Shown here piece after piece: positions 49,642 through 57,241 of a DNA stretch of 64,000 bases (positions are counted from its first letter, which is position 1; each line of letters opens with the position of its first letter). The DNA lies in assembly GCF_036013745.1 (NCBI RefSeq), contig NZ_CP107880.1:7192001-7256000 (forward strand), given 5' to 3'. Origin of the DNA: Streptomyces sp. NBC_00483 (GTDB lineage: Bacteria; Actinomycetota; Actinomycetes; Streptomycetales; Streptomycetaceae). Under the pieces are notes generated by a model. It worked only from the letters and a program-made list of their open reading frames with translations, did no database searches and was not told where the DNA came from. Made by a program: the position numbers and the translations under genes.

Positions 49642-50961
49642 ATGCACCTCACAAGACTCTTGCGCGCCCGCATCCGGCCCGCAGCAGTTGCCACGGGCCT
49701 CGCGGTCACCGCGCTGCTCGCCGGCACCCTCGCCACCGCACCCGCCGCGACGGCCGCACCGCCCCAGGCGCCCGCTGCCGCCGCGCCCGCCTGCTCGGAC
49801 GCGTACCGCATCGAGCAGACCCTCGACGGCGGCACCACCTGGCGCATGTGCTGGCACTACAACACGCTGGCAGGACTCGTCCTGGACGACGTCAGCTACC
49901 AGCCCAAGGGCGAGGCCCAGCCGATCCGCGTCCTCACCAGCGCCCGGCTCGCACAGGTCCATGTCCCGTACGACGACGGGGAGGCCGAGTACGACGACGT
50001 TACCGGCACCGACTTCGGGCAGGCCCTGCAGAACCTGAAGCCCGGCGAGTGCCCGGGCGGCACCATCAAGACCGTCAAGGTCCCCGACATGGGCAACGTC
50101 AAGGGGCTGTGCACGACCACGCGTGCGCGCGGGCACGCGTACCGGCTCAGCGACGACTACTCGACCGGCGGCAGCGGCAAGGTCTACAGCGCCCAGGGCA
50201 AGGACCTGCTCGTCTACACGGTCAACAAGGCGTCCTGGTACGAGTACATCACCGAGTGGCGCTTCGCCTCCGACGGCACCATCACGTCCAATGTGGGCGC
50301 CACCGGCAGCCTCTCCCCGTACGACTACGACGGCACCGACGGCAAGGGCTGGCCCATCGGCAAGGGTGCGACCGCCTACGCCGAGAGCCACAGCCACAAC
50401 GTCTTCTGGCGGCTCAACTTCGGCCTGGACGGCTCGCCCAAGGCCAAGGTCGAGCAGTACGACTCCAAGGTGACCCCGCCGAACGGTGACGGATCGCCCA
50501 CCACGAAGACGACCCGCACCCCCGTCACCAAGGAACTCGCGGGTGACGTAAAGGACATGCGGTGGTGGCGCGTGGTCTCCACCGCGGGCAAGAACAAGGA
50601 CAACCACCCCAGGTCGTACGAGTTCGTGCCCGGCCGCTCCAACCGGTTCCCGGGACGCGCCTTCACCAAGCACGACGTCTACTTCACCGAGTACAAGAAG
50701 TGCGAGCAGTACGCGAGCGACAATCCCGCCGCGAACTGCGGGGGCACCAGCGTCAACAAGTGGGTGAACGGACAGACGCTCAAGCACCCGATCACCTGGG
50801 TCAACATCGGGTTCCACCACATCGCCCGTGACGAGGACCAGCAGCCCATGCCGGTGCACTGGCAGGGCTTTTCGCTGGCCCCCAGGGACGTGACCGCTAT
50901 GAATCCGCTCACTCCGGCCGACCTCGCGGGGCAGAACGGGGTTCCCCGAAACGGCAGTTGA
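49642..50961 (+). CDS. Secreted copper-amine-oxidase catalytic domain protein
   Basis: A 439-residue exported protein (signal peptide 1-39) matching only the catalytic beta-sandwich of copper amine oxidases; full enzymes have about 640 residues. The topaquinone site reads SWYEYITEWRFASDG: Tyr200 is kept and followed by Glu, but the invariant Asn before it is Trp199. Copper ligands are His250 and His252 (ESHSHNVFW) and probably His393 (GFHHIARDED). VHWQGFSLAP matches the usual end. ATG 49642 has GGAG 9 bases upstream. Together with the gene before, it would make a complete enzyme in two chains. Confidence 0.85.
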   Translation: MHLTRLLRARIRPAAVATGLAVTALLAGTLATAPAATAAPPQAPAAAAPACSDAYRIEQTLDGGTTWRMCWHYNTLAGLVLDDVSYQPKGEAQPIRVLTSARLAQVHVPYDDGEAEYDDVTGTDFGQALQNLKPGECPGGTIKTVKVPDMGNVKGLCTTTRARGHAYRLSDDYSTGGSGKVYSAQGKDLLVYTVNKASWYEYITEWRFASDGTITSNVGATGSLSPYDYDGTDGKGWPIGKGATAYAESHSHNVFWRLNFGLDGSPKAKVEQYDSKVTPPNGDGSPTTKTTRTPVTKELAGDVKDMRWWRVVSTAGKNKDNHPRSYEFVPGRSNRFPGRAFTKHDVYFTEYKKCEQYASDNPAANCGGTSVNKWVNGQTLKHPITWVNIGFHHIARDEDQQPMPVHWQGFSLAPRDVTAMNPLTPADLAGQNGVPRNGS

Positions 50962-51091
50962 GAAACCGGCGGCCGCATCCGGCTGCATCGCCACCCGCTC
51001 CCGGAGTACCCTTCCTTGATCGTTGCTGGGGGATGGGGTCTACAAGTTCGGGTTCGACAAGCTCGGGGGAGCGGAAGGCGGTGCGGAGCGG

Positions 51092-52360
51092 GTGAGCTCG
51101 GGAGGGCTGGAGCTGCCCCCTGGTGACGACGGTCACGAGGGCCAGGACAGCCAGGAGACAGCCTCCACGGAGATCCCGCCCGGAGCGGTGTCGCTGGCCA
51201 GGCCCATGGACGTCGCGTCCCAGATCGGTCCGGAACTGGACTGGGGCGCCGACGCCTGGAGCGAGGTCCGTACGCGCGCGCAACGTGCGGGGCGGGCCTA
51301 TATCTGGCTGAACCTGGTGGAACAGCGGCTGCGCGCCGTCGTCGCCGCCGTGCTCCGCCCCGTCTACGCGCCCGTGCACGGCGAGGACTGGGTGGTCGCG
51401 GCGGCGGGGCCCGCCGGGCAGGAGTGGGTGCAGCGGGCCGTCGCCGTGCGCGAGGTCAGCCGCCGCAAGGGCTATCTCCTCGACCCGGCCGACGACAACG
51501 TGTTGTCGTTCCTGACCCTGCCGCAGCTGCGCGAGCTGATGGTGCAGCACTGGCCGTGCTTCGAGCCGTACTTCGACGACCGCCGCGACGTCGAGCTCGC
51601 CCTGGACGAGCTGGAGGTCACGCGCAACGTGGTCTCCCGCAACCGCGCCCTCTCGGAGACGGTCCTCGCCCAGGCCGAGCGCGCCTCCTCCCGCCTCCTG
51701 GACATACTCGGCGCCGGCTCCGACGTGCCCTCGGCCCGCCGACTGCCCGTCGACGCCGTCGAGGAACTGGTCGGCGACCGGTACGCGGACGTGGTGGGGG
51801 TGCACTCGGACCGGGTCAGGCTGCTGCGCCAGTTCCCTGCCGAGGACCTCTTCGGCGGGGCGCGGCGCCTGGACGCCATCGGGATAGGCCTCAACCTGCT
51901 CGCGCAGAACTTCTCGGGACGCCGCCTGGTCCGCCTCGCCGAGTCGGGCTGCCGCATACGGCTCCTCTTCCTCAACCCGGCGTCCAGCGCGGTCAAGCGG
52001 CGCGAACGGGAACTGGGGATCAAGCGGGGCGAGTTGAGCCGCTCCGTCGAGATGAACATCCTGCACATGCGCCGGGTGCGGGCCCGCCTCAAGGACCCCG
52101 ACGCCTTCGAGATCCGCGTCTTCGACGAGACACCGCGCTTCAACGCCTACCTCGTCGACGGCGACGGATCGGACGGCATCGCCGTCGTCCAGTCCTATCT
52201 GCGCAGGACGCGGGGGATGGAGGCGCCCGTCCTCGTGCTGCGCGGCGGGGGACGCATCGTCAAGGCGAGCGCGTCGTCGGACACCGGGGAGAACGGCCTT
52301 TTCGTGACGTACCGCGACGAATTCGAGCAGGCCTGGGCGGACGCGCGGCCGGTGTCGTAG
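51092..52360 (+). CDS. HEPN-domain conserved protein (SAV2148-like)
   Basis: A 422-residue cytoplasmic protein conserved in Streptomyces. The N-terminal half (about 50-215) is a helical HEPN-like domain (LDWGADAWSEVRTRAQRAGR, AYIWLNLVEQRLRAVV). The C-terminal half (about 245-410) is an alpha/beta domain resembling a phospholipase-D-like fold without clear HxK motifs. HEPN domains are often RNases or nucleotide-binding, but the R-x4-H motif is not obvious here. The GTG at 51092 has GGAG 4 bases upstream and matches the start remembered for homologues. Confidence 0.8.
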   Translation: MSSGGLELPPGDDGHEGQDSQETASTEIPPGAVSLARPMDVASQIGPELDWGADAWSEVRTRAQRAGRAYIWLNLVEQRLRAVVAAVLRPVYAPVHGEDWVVAAAGPAGQEWVQRAVAVREVSRRKGYLLDPADDNVLSFLTLPQLRELMVQHWPCFEPYFDDRRDVELALDELEVTRNVVSRNRALSETVLAQAERASSRLLDILGAGSDVPSARRLPVDAVEELVGDRYADVVGVHSDRVRLLRQFPAEDLFGGARRLDAIGIGLNLLAQNFSGRRLVRLAESGCRIRLLFLNPASSAVKRRERELGIKRGELSRSVEMNILHMRRVRARLKDPDAFEIRVFDETPRFNAYLVDGDGSDGIAVVQSYLRRTRGMEAPVLVLRGGGRIVKASASSDTGENGLFVTYRDEFEQAWADARPVS

Positions 52361-52471
52361 GGCCTGTCGTTCGGATCAGGCCGGGCTCCGACGGGTGCCC
52401 GGCCTGATTGTCAGTGGGGCGTGCGATGGTGTTGGTCATCGGGGGAACGCACCACGAAGAAGGGGGCTGCC

Positions 52472-53233
52472 ATGGGCTGGCACCGCGAGCTGATGATCGG
52501 CTTCGACCTGGAGACGACCGGGACCGATCCGCGCGAGGCGCGCATCGTCACCGCCGCCGTCATAGAGGTGAAGGACGGCGCGGTCCTCGGGCACCGGCAA
52601 TGGCTGGCCGACCCCGGAGTGCGGATCCCGGACGAGGCGATCGCGGTACACGGTGTCACCAACGAGCGGGCGGCAGCCGAGGGCGAGCCGGCCGACCGGG
52701 TCGCCGACGCCCTCGCCGAGATCCTGGTGGGCTACTGGCGCACGGGCGTCCCCGTGGTCGCGTACAACGCGACGTTCGACCTCACCCTGCTCTCCGCCGA
52801 GCTCGCCAGGCACGGGCTGCCGTCCCTGCGCGAGCGCCTCGCGGGGGTGGAGCCGGGGCCGGTCGTGGATCCGTACACGATCGACCGGACCGTCGACCGC
52901 TACCGGCGGGGCAAGCGCAACCTCGAAGCGGTCTGCACCGAGTACGGGGTCCCGCTCGATGCCGCACACGACGCCTCGGCGGACGCCCTGGCCGCGGCGC
53001 TGCTCGCCCGCGCGATAGGCGAGCGGCACGCGAAGGTCGCGCAGCTCGGGGTGGCCGAGCTGCATCGCAGACAGGTGGAGTGGTTCGCGGAGTCGGCGGC
53101 CGACTTCCAGAACTTCCTTCGCAGGAAGGGCAATCCGGACGCGGTGATCGACACGGTGTGGCCGATGCGTCAGATATCCAACGGGACTGGCGCATCGAGC
53201 CGGACCGGCCTATCAAGCCCCTCCGGCGATTGA
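52472..53233 (+). CDS. DnaQ-like 3'-5' exonuclease
   Basis: A 253-residue DEDDh exonuclease. Asp12 and Glu14 lie in IGFDLETTG, the next Asp in VVAYNATFDLTLL, and the His/Asp pair in AAHDASADALAAALL. Similar to DNA polymerase III epsilon-type domains but stand-alone, so a repair or RNA-processing role is likely. AAGGGG lies upstream of the ATG at 52472. The last residues, GLSSPSGD, and the stop come from a dispersed GC-rich repeat, so the original C-terminus has been altered. Confidence 0.92.
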   Translation: MGWHRELMIGFDLETTGTDPREARIVTAAVIEVKDGAVLGHRQWLADPGVRIPDEAIAVHGVTNERAAAEGEPADRVADALAEILVGYWRTGVPVVAYNATFDLTLLSAELARHGLPSLRERLAGVEPGPVVDPYTIDRTVDRYRRGKRNLEAVCTEYGVPLDAAHDASADALAAALLARAIGERHAKVAQLGVAELHRRQVEWFAESAADFQNFLRRKGNPDAVIDTVWPMRQISNGTGASSRTGLSSPSGD

Positions 53234-53263
53234 GGAGTGGGGGCCCGGGGGCGAAGCCCCCGA
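53213..53263 (+). repeat. GC-rich dispersed repeat, copy E
   Basis: Starts TCAAGCCCCTCCGGCGATTG, nearly identical to copy B, and continues to the hairpin CGGGGGCGAAGCCCCCG. The exonuclease stop codon (53231-53233) lies inside it. The hairpin may terminate the exonuclease transcript. Confidence 0.7.
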
Positions 53264-53284
53264 ATCTTTAGAGGAACATCCGCC

Positions 53285-54166
53285 TCAGAACGGATACCAC
53301 CGCACCGCAGGGTCCCCGTCCCGCAGCGAAGCGACCCGCCGCCGAAACTCCGCCAACGCCTTCGGGTTGGACGGCGCATGCTGCGAAACCCACGCACAGG
53401 ACGCCGTCTCCCGCGCCCCGCGCAGCACCGCGCATCCCTCCCACTCCCGCACATCCCACCCATACGCGGACACGAACCCGTCGTACGCGTCGGCCGGCAG
53501 CCCGTACCGGTCGCGCGACAGGGCCATGACGACGAGATCGTGCTCCCGCAGATCGGAGGAGAACGTCTCGAGATCGACGAGGACGGGTCCCTCGGGCCCG
53601 ATGTGCACATTGCGCGGCAGGGCGTCACCGTGGATCGGCCCGGGCGGCAGCTGCGGGGTCAGCGCCGCGGCGGCCGCCGCGAACCCGTCCCGACGCTCGC
53701 GCAGATAGTCCGCGTCGGCCGGGTCGATCGCGTCGCCCGCGAGCCGCAGCCAGCGCTCGACCCCGCCGAGCAGCTCCCGCCGCGGCAGCTCGAAACCGGT
53801 CGGCGTCGGCAACGCGTGCACCAGCTTGAGCAGCTCCGCCAGATCACGCGGCTCGGCCGGGCGGACGGCCGCCGGGATCCGGTGCCACACGGTCACCGGG
53901 TGCCCGTCCGCGACGAGCGCCTCGTCCTTCGCGGCGCGCACCGCGGGGACGTCGTGCCCGGCGAGATAGGAGGCGATGGCCAGTTCGCGGCGGGCGCGGT
54001 CGAGGAGTTCGGTGCCGCCGTGCTCGATGCTGCGCCCGACCTTGACGACGAGGTCGCCGACGCCGAACACCGCGTTCTCGCCGAGCGCGATCAGCTCCGC
54101 GGTGGCGGCGGTGCCGTCCACGACATCCGCCTGCGCCAGCACTTCCCGTGCCCGTGCCTCGTCCAT
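53285..54166 (-). CDS. Aminoglycoside-phosphotransferase-fold kinase
   Basis: A 293-residue APH-family protein. The catalytic loop GPIHGDALPRNVHI has the standard HGD...N pattern, and VLVDLETFSSD supplies the metal-binding Asp. The N-lobe shows VVKVGRS (ATP-binding Lys). The ATG at 54166 has AGGAGG 6 bases upstream. Substrate unknown; it may act on a small alcohol or be a self-protection kinase, but nothing in the sequence decides this. Convergent with the exonuclease. Confidence 0.86.
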   Translation of the reverse strand: MDEARAREVLAQADVVDGTAATAELIALGENAVFGVGDLVVKVGRSIEHGGTELLDRARRELAIASYLAGHDVPAVRAAKDEALVADGHPVTVWHRIPAAVRPAEPRDLAELLKLVHALPTPTGFELPRRELLGGVERWLRLAGDAIDPADADYLRERRDGFAAAAAALTPQLPPGPIHGDALPRNVHIGPEGPVLVDLETFSSDLREHDLVVMALSRDRYGLPADAYDGFVSAYGWDVREWEGCAVLRGARETASCAWVSQHAPSNPKALAEFRRRVASLRDGDPAVRWYPF

Positions 54167-54314
54167 GCCCTGCCTCCTGCGTCCCCGCATCTCACCTGGT
54201 ACGAGGCCAGTCTCGCACCGGAAATTCGGTGGACGGGCCGGGGGCGCTCCACCTGCATGTGGGGCATGTGCAGCGCAGCCATGATGGCCGTTTCGGCGAC
54301 CCGCCAGATTCAGG

Positions 54315-54600
54315 GCTGCGCGCCGACGCGCTGACCCGCGCCGTGCTGCTCACCCAGCCCGAGTACGCACGCAAACGCACGCAAGCGCCCGCAAACGCAC
54401 GGGTGACTACGGGAGTTGGACCCGCCGCACCGTCCTCACCTGGCCGCACTTCGAGTGGCGGCTGTTCGGCCGGTGCCGCGCATCGCGTTCCGCCCGGCCC
54501 CACGGGTCGACGCGGGCGTGCTCCGTATCGAGCGCAGGGCGACGCCGATGCTGACCCCGGACGATTGCCGGCCGACAGGAAACACCCGCAAACCAGTTGT
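54315..54600 (+). pseudogene. Decayed Erm-type 23S rRNA methyltransferase, C-terminal part only
   Basis: Three frame segments join to an Erm-like C-terminus: LLTQPEYARKRT (from about 54345), then GDYGSWTRRTVLTWPHFEWR (from about 54401), then VPRIAFRPAPRVDAGVLRIE. A 20-base gain from two extra 10-base units (GCAAACGCAC) separates the first two, and a one-base loss near 54473 the last two. The first two thirds of the gene, with the SAM-binding site, are gone; 54167-54314 shows nothing recognisable. It lies directly upstream of a macrolide glycosyltransferase gene, as intact erm-type genes do in some Streptomyces. Confidence 0.75.
54371..54400 (+). repeat. 10-base tandem repeat causing frameshift in erm remnant
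   Basis: Three units: GCAAACGCAC, GCAAGCGCCC, GCAAACGCAC. Removing two units restores the Erm reading frame from RKRT to GDYGSW, so the expansion is a plausible inactivating event. Confidence 0.7.
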
Positions 54601-54626
54601 ACGAGACGTCTCGTCTCGCTTACAGT
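54597..54626 (+). promoter_or_regulatory. Promoter with palindromic operator for glycosyltransferase gene
   Basis: TTGTAC (54597-54602) and TACAGT (54621-54626) are 18 bases apart, a good -35/-10 pair. Between them lies the perfect 14-base palindrome ACGAGACGTCTCGT (54601-54614), a typical TetR-family operator shape and place. Transcription would start about at the ATG (54633), giving a leaderless message. No repressor gene is next to it. Confidence 0.72.
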
Positions 54627-54632
54627 CGGATC

Positions 54633-55862
54633 ATGACGAACCCGAGCCACGGCAAACGTGCCCACATCGCCATGTTCTCCATCGCCGCCCACGGGCACGT
54701 GAACCCGAGTCTCGAAGTGATCCGGGAGCTCGTCGCCCGTGGGCACCGCGTCACGTACGCGATCCCGCACCTGTTCGAGGAGAAGATCGCCGAGACCGGC
54801 GCCGAGCCGGTCCTCTACCGCACCACGCTCCCCGGCCCCGACGACGACCCGGCGGCGTGGGGGACCACGCTGCTCGACAACGTGGAGCCGTTCCTGAACG
54901 ACGCGATCCAGACGCTGCCCCAGCTCATCGAGGCCTATGAAGGGAACGGTGAGGTCGAGGGCGTAGGCGTCCCCGACCTCGTCATCCACGACATCACCTC
55001 CTACCCGGCAGGCGTCCTCGCCCACCGCTGGGGCGTGCCCGCCGTGACGCTCTCGCCGAACCTCGTCGCCTGGGAGGGATACGAGGACGAGGTCGCGAAG
55101 CCGATGTGGGAGGAGCCCCGCAAGACTCCGCGCGGCAAGGCCTACTACGAGAAGTTCGACGCGTGGCTCAAGGAGTCCGGCGTACCGAAGACCGCCGACG
55201 AATTCTGGGGCCGCTACGACCGCACCCTCGTCCTCATTCCGAAGGCGCTCCAGCCGAATGCCGACCGGGTCGACGAGAAGAAGAACACCTTCGTCGGCGC
55301 CTGTCAGGGCGACCGGTCCGCGCAGGGCGAGTGGGAACGCCCCGCCGACGCCGAGCGCGTACTGCTCGTGTCGCTCGGCTCGTCGTTCACCAAGCAGCCC
55401 GAGTTCTACCGGGAGTGCGTGAAGGCGTTCGGCGATCTGCTGGGCTGGCATGTCGTGCTCCAGGTCGGCAAGCACGTCACCGCCGAGGACCTCGGGGCGG
55501 TCCCCGGCAACGTAGAGGTGCGCCAGTGGGTGCCGCAGCTGGCGATCCTCAAGAAGGCCGACGCCTTCATCACGCACGCCGGCGCGGGTGGCAGCCAGGA
55601 AGGCCTGGCCACGGCGACGCCGATGGTCGCCGTGCCGCAGGCCGTCGACCAGTTCGGCAACGCCGACATCCTTCAGGGCCTGGGCGTCGCCCGCCACGTA
55701 CCCATGGAGGAGGCGAACGCGGAGACGCTCCGCGAGGCAGTCCTCGCGCTGGTCGACGACCCGGAAGTGGCGCGCCGTCTTGCCGTCATTCAGCAGGACA
55801 TGGCGGGCGAGGGCGGAACGCGGCAGGCGGCCGACCTCATCGAGGCCGAACTGCGCCCCTGA
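54633..55862 (+). CDS. mgt: Macrolide-type glycosyltransferase (MGT/OleD family)
   Basis: A 409-residue GT1 enzyme of the OleD/Mgt type that transfers a sugar from UDP-glucose to a macrolide or similar acceptor and inactivates it. The N-terminal acceptor site shows [18 protein letters not shown] with the catalytic His near residue 21; the C-terminal donor site has [19 protein letters not shown] followed by [10 protein letters not shown]. Length fits the family. Cytoplasmic. The start is the ATG at 54633, 7 bases after a -10 box, so no ribosome site is needed. The adjacent erm remnant supports a past role in macrolide or lincosamide protection. Confidence 0.93.
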   Translation: MTNPSHGKRAHIAMFSIAAHGHVNPSLEVIRELVARGHRVTYAIPHLFEEKIAETGAEPVLYRTTLPGPDDDPAAWGTTLLDNVEPFLNDAIQTLPQLIEAYEGNGEVEGVGVPDLVIHDITSYPAGVLAHRWGVPAVTLSPNLVAWEGYEDEVAKPMWEEPRKTPRGKAYYEKFDAWLKESGVPKTADEFWGRYDRTLVLIPKALQPNADRVDEKKNTFVGACQGDRSAQGEWERPADAERVLLVSLGSSFTKQPEFYRECVKAFGDLLGWHVVLQVGKHVTAEDLGAVPGNVEVRQWVPQLAILKKADAFITHAGAGGSQEGLATATPMVAVPQAVDQFGNADILQGLGVARHVPMEEANAETLREAVLALVDDPEVARRLAVIQQDMAGEGGTRQAADLIEAELRP

Positions 55863-55924
55863 TGTCAGCTCCTGATATCAGTCCCTGATGGCAGCCCTTG
55901 GCATCGGGGTGGGGTAGACGCGAT

Positions 55925-55957
55925 TTCGCACGGAACGGTTCCACTGTTCCGTGCGAA
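55925..55957 (+). terminator. Hairpin after glycosyltransferase gene
   Basis: Perfect 12-base arms TTCGCACGGAAC and GTTCCGTGCGAA around GGTTCCACT, 62 bases past the mgt stop. Probably a terminator, although no T-run follows. It could also be an operator for the downstream gene. Confidence 0.55.
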
Positions 55958-55981
55958 GCGTGTGCCAAACGGATAACGAAA

Positions 55982-56010
55982 TTGACTCGCTGTGACGTAC
56001 GACCAATAAC
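55982..56010 (+). promoter_or_regulatory. Likely promoter of CDP-alcohol phosphatidyltransferase gene
   Basis: TTGACT (55982-55987) and AATAAC (56005-56010) are 17 bases apart in an unusually AT-rich gap, about 100 bases before the ATG at 56110. A good -35 and a 4-of-6 -10 match. Confidence 0.5.
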
Positions 56011-56109
56011 CTCAAGAAAAGGTTGCGTACTTACGTTCTTGAACTTGTCGAGAACGGATTCTTACCGTGAGGTGAACCTACTTTTGAACAAAGGAAGCTG
56101 GCGCGCCTC

Positions 56110-57195
56110 ATGCCCCGAGACATACCGTCGTTGCCCGAAGTGCGGCGCATCACCCAGAAAAAGCGCGACGCGTGGTGGACCGTGCTGCTCGTCGACCCGA
56201 TCGCCACACCTCTCGTACGGGTCACGGCGCGCTGGACGCGCATCACCCCGAACCAGATCACTTGGGGCGCTCTGATCCTGGGGCTCGGCGCGGCCGGCTG
56301 TTTCGCGATGGGGGACTGGCGCTGGCTGATCGCCGGAGCGCTGATCTACCACCTGAGCTTCGTGCTCGACTGCATGGACGGCAAGGTCGCCCGGCTGACC
56401 GGGCAGGGCTCCGTGTTCGGCGCCTGGCTCGACTACATCTTCGACCGCGTCCGCGTGATGGCCTGTGCCGTGGCGCTGATGGGCGGCCAGTTCCAGCGCA
56501 CCGGCGACCTGATCTACGTATGGCTCGCCGTGGTCGTCGTCTTCCTCGACGGGCTGCGCTACATCAACTCGCTGGAGATCTTCAAGACCCGGCACACGAT
56601 GCGCAAGCAGATCAAGTCCCGCATGCGTGCGGCCCGTCGCGCGCAGAACGCGGACGACGTCGCCTTCATGGAGGACCTGCTGCGGGCCAACCCGTCCGCG
56701 GACATCGAGCAGGACCTGCACGGCGCGGCCAACGCCGAGCACGCCGAGAACGTGGAGCACGACGAGCACGTCGAGGGCGATGCGCAGGCGGAGGCCGTGG
56801 AGCCGGCGCCGCGCCCCAAGGTCGTCGACCTGCACCAGGAGTTCCGCAGCCGTTTCCCGGGCTATCTGCGTTTCCGGTCCTTCATGCTGCGCCACCGCAT
56901 CCGTACGCACCTGATCAGCGGCATCGAGTTCCAGATGGCCGTCTTCATCGTCGGCCCGCTGCTCGACCAGGTGATCGGCGCGACCGTCGTGGCCGGCGCG
57001 CTGCTGCTCGTCTTCGAACTCGCCATCGTCTACAAGCTGTTGCTGTCCACGCGCGACTTCGGCCGCACGCTGGCGGCCTTCGAGCAGGATGCCGCCGAGA
57101 AGGACGCCGCGCAGATCGACGCCGAGGAAAAGAACGTCGCCGAAAAGGACGCCTTCGACGAAGAGCACGAAAAGGGCCTGTCCACCGTCGCGTGA
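56110..57195 (+). CDS. CDP-alcohol phosphatidyltransferase with acidic insert
   Basis: A 361-residue membrane enzyme moving a phosphoalcohol from a CDP-alcohol (or phosphatidyl from CDP-diacylglycerol) to an acceptor. The catalytic motif is complete: DCMDGKVARLTGQGSVFGAW followed by LDYIFDR (pattern DG-AR-G-D-D). About six helices are present. Between helices, residues 185-245 form a very acidic soluble insert (NAEHAENVEHDEHVEGDAQA), and another charged tail ends the protein. These are unlike standard PgsA or PIS enzymes, which have about 200 residues. Product unknown. Ribosome site AAAGGAAG is rather far from the ATG. Confidence 0.88.
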   Translation: MPRDIPSLPEVRRITQKKRDAWWTVLLVDPIATPLVRVTARWTRITPNQITWGALILGLGAAGCFAMGDWRWLIAGALIYHLSFVLDCMDGKVARLTGQGSVFGAWLDYIFDRVRVMACAVALMGGQFQRTGDLIYVWLAVVVVFLDGLRYINSLEIFKTRHTMRKQIKSRMRAARRAQNADDVAFMEDLLRANPSADIEQDLHGAANAEHAENVEHDEHVEGDAQAEAVEPAPRPKVVDLHQEFRSRFPGYLRFRSFMLRHRIRTHLISGIEFQMAVFIVGPLLDQVIGATVVAGALLLVFELAIVYKLLLSTRDFGRTLAAFEQDAAEKDAAQIDAEEKNVAEKDAFDEEHEKGLSTVA

Positions 57196-57241
57196 CGCGA
57201 GCGGTGAACAGGCCGTGGGTTCGAGGAGCCGGTGCGCGCCG

